Under the pieces are notes generated by a model that saw only the letters and a program-made list of their open reading frames with translations, ran no database searches and was not told where the DNA came from. Of a stretch of 7,582 nt of DNA, positions 7,414 to 7,582 are shown in pieces. A program made the position numbers and the translations under genes. The stretch is from an uncultured Bacteroidales bacterium (GTDB lineage Bacteria; Bacteroidota; Bacteroidia; Bacteroidales; Marinilabiliaceae). The stretch spans positions 1 through 7,582 of the forward strand of contig CAKUYZ010000086.1 of NCBI GenBank assembly GCA_934717675.1, in the 5' to 3' direction. The stretch's first letter is position 1; every line of letters starts with the position of its first letter.

Positions 7414-7582
7414 ATGGCTAAAGAGTATTTCGCCAACATTGGCAAGATTAAGTACGAGGGTCCGGACAGCAAAAATCCCCTCGCATTCCGCTACTACGAC
7501 GCAGAGCGCGTCGTTATGGGCAAGAAGATGAAGGATTGGCTCAAATTCGCCATGGCATGGTGGCACACCCTCTGCGCAGAGG
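7414..7582 (+). CDS. xylA: Xylose isomerase, N-terminal part (cut by window edge)
   Basis: The frame from the ATG at 7414 stays open to the window edge, giving 56 residues that begin MAKEYFANIGKIKYEGPDSK. It lines up with the N-terminus of xylose isomerases: KIKYEG, NPLAFRYY, then VMGKKMKDWLKFAMAWWHTL (34-53), a stretch characteristic of the Bacteroidetes branch (compare RVRYEG, NPLAFRHY and the WHTF segment in Escherichia coli XylA as remembered). The enzyme interconverts D-xylose and D-xylulose in the cytoplasm using divalent metal ions and supplies the substrate of the xylulokinase just upstream. The active-site histidine and metal-binding acidic residues lie beyond the visible part. Full length in the family is about 440 residues. 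The leader before the ATG is A-rich with no Shine-Dalgarno, as for the other genes here. Confidence 0.95.
   Translation, partial: MAKEYFANIGKIKYEGPDSKNPLAFRYYDAERVVMGKKMKDWLKFAMAWWHTLCAE

Overview
The window looks like chromosomal DNA from a Bacteroidales bacterium (Bacteroides/Prevotella/Muribaculaceae type). The case rests on four things: a xylose isomerase start of the Bacteroidetes type (KKMKDWLKFAMAWWHTL), a GntR regulator carrying a LacI-like sensor, gene starts without Shine-Dalgarno sequences in A-rich leaders, and one good TAnnTTTG -7 element. Genus cannot be fixed. All genes are intact except the two cut by the window edges. No mobile element, CRISPR array, tRNA or rRNA was seen.

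Left part (1-4608, minus strand): a very large iron-sulfur protein gene of 1421 codons is followed, with a 4-base ATGA overlap, by a class I SAM-dependent methyltransferase gene that runs off the left edge. The large protein joins two activase (BcrAD/BadFG-type ATPase) domains, a short four-cysteine segment, and two dehydratase-like halves (DUF2229/COG3580-COG3581 type). It reads as a one-chain version of the activator-dimer plus dehydratase-dimer pairing of 2-hydroxyacyl-CoA dehydratases and double-cubane-cluster reductases. Its substrate is unknown.

Middle (4609-4821): a 213-base divergent control region. It has a GC-rich block, a T-rich stretch, a perfect 7-bp inverted repeat with an 8-base spacer, and a TATATTTG -7 box serving the rightward genes. 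The inverted repeat lies where the -33 contact would be, as expected for a repressor operator.

Right part (4822-7582, plus strand): a GntR/LacI-like regulator, then xylulokinase (xylB), then the first 56 codons of xylose isomerase (xylA). All three point the same way with gaps of 33 and 81 bases, so they are probably one xylose-use operon controlled by its first gene. Xylose isomerase turns xylose into xylulose, and xylulokinase phosphorylates that to xylulose 5-phosphate for the pentose phosphate pathway. A sugar transporter may lie further right, outside the window.
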